From positions 1 through 34,376 of the forward strand of contig JACRDG010000114.1 in NCBI GenBank assembly GCA_016218715.1: 34,376 bases of DNA, read 5' to 3'. The position numbers were made by a program, and so were the translations under genes. Shown here in pieces: positions 34,270-34,376 of this stretch. Source of the DNA: Desulfomonile tiedjei. GTDB lineage: Bacteria; Desulfobacterota; Desulfomonilia; Desulfomonilales; Desulfomonilaceae. Under the pieces are notes generated by a model. That model saw nothing but the letters and a program-made list of their open reading frames with translations, had not been told where the DNA came from and did no database searches. Within the stretch, counting starts at the first letter, position 1. Every line of letters begins with the position of its first letter.

Positions 34270-34376
34270 TTAGAAGAAGAGCGTGACATCGAGCCCAAGG
34301 ACCGCGAAGCTCTCCCGCAGGTTCGCCTCCATGCTCCCATGCGTATTGGTTTCTGGACTGGTGGTAACATCAAATG
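34270..34376 (-). CDS. C-terminus of a protein cut by the window edge, possibly an outer-membrane beta-barrel
   Basis: On the minus strand a frame enters from beyond 34376 and ends at TAA 34272-34270, giving 34 residues. The last twelve, FAVLGLDVTLFF, alternate hydrophobic and small residues and end in Phe, as the terminal strand of Gram-negative outer-membrane barrels does. The preceding SPETNTHGSMEANLRES could be a loop. There is too little to name a family, and the frame could be chance, although it runs unbroken to the edge. Confidence 0.4.
   Translation of the reverse strand, partial: FDVTTSPETNTHGSMEANLRESFAVLGLDVTLFF

Overview
The window looks like a chromosomal segment of a GC-rich, Gram-negative anaerobe, most plausibly a Desulfobacterota (former Deltaproteobacteria) lineage such as the Syntrophobacter/Desulfomonile type. 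This is inference from gene content: a giant tandem BadF/HgdC-type acyl-CoA dehydratase activase, a SpoIIE-phosphatase/receiver/[2Fe-2S] cassette of the kind that accompanies [FeFe]-hydrogenases in anaerobes, an anaerobe-style radical SAM protein, outer-membrane-type lipoproteins and several families of dispersed palindromes. No rRNA, tRNA, CRISPR array, phage or transposase gene was seen.

Layout, left to right. 1-1156: repeat-rich DNA with a TfoX N-terminal-domain protein and a DUF1841-like protein, both on the minus strand. 1429-4860: ileS-lspA on the plus strand. 5081-9040: a repeat, then a minus-strand, overlap-coupled paoABC-type molybdenum hydroxylase operon. 9041-9799: no gene seen. 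9800-11565: prmA and a small secreted protein on the minus strand, separated by a repeat cluster. 11821-14456: translationally coupled mtnA and nicotinate phosphoribosyltransferase. 14773-17940: grpE, dnaK and a small exported DUF3887-like protein. 18158-22945: a minus-strand signalling cassette ([2Fe-2S] thioredoxin-fold protein, Cache-HAMP-receiver-PAS protein, SpoIIE-type phosphatase), followed by an unrecognised protein built from an internal duplication. 23539-27843: the 1434-residue activase. 28126-31684: a radical SAM protein and two lipoproteins, minus strand. 32002-34042: rlpA and trmFO, plus strand. The right edge cuts through the C-terminus of a protein on the minus strand.

Most genes are housekeeping: tRNA charging and modification, lipoprotein maturation, ribosomal protein methylation, chaperones, methionine salvage and NAD salvage. 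The accessory parts are the Mo-hydroxylase operon, the redox-signalling cassette and the activase. The two observations most worth following are (1) the cassette at 18158-22945, which has the sensory parts of a hydrogenase-type system but no hydrogenase gene in the window, and whose neighbour is a duplicated protein of unknown family, and (2) dispersed repeats in which the same short outer tags flank different inner palindromes.
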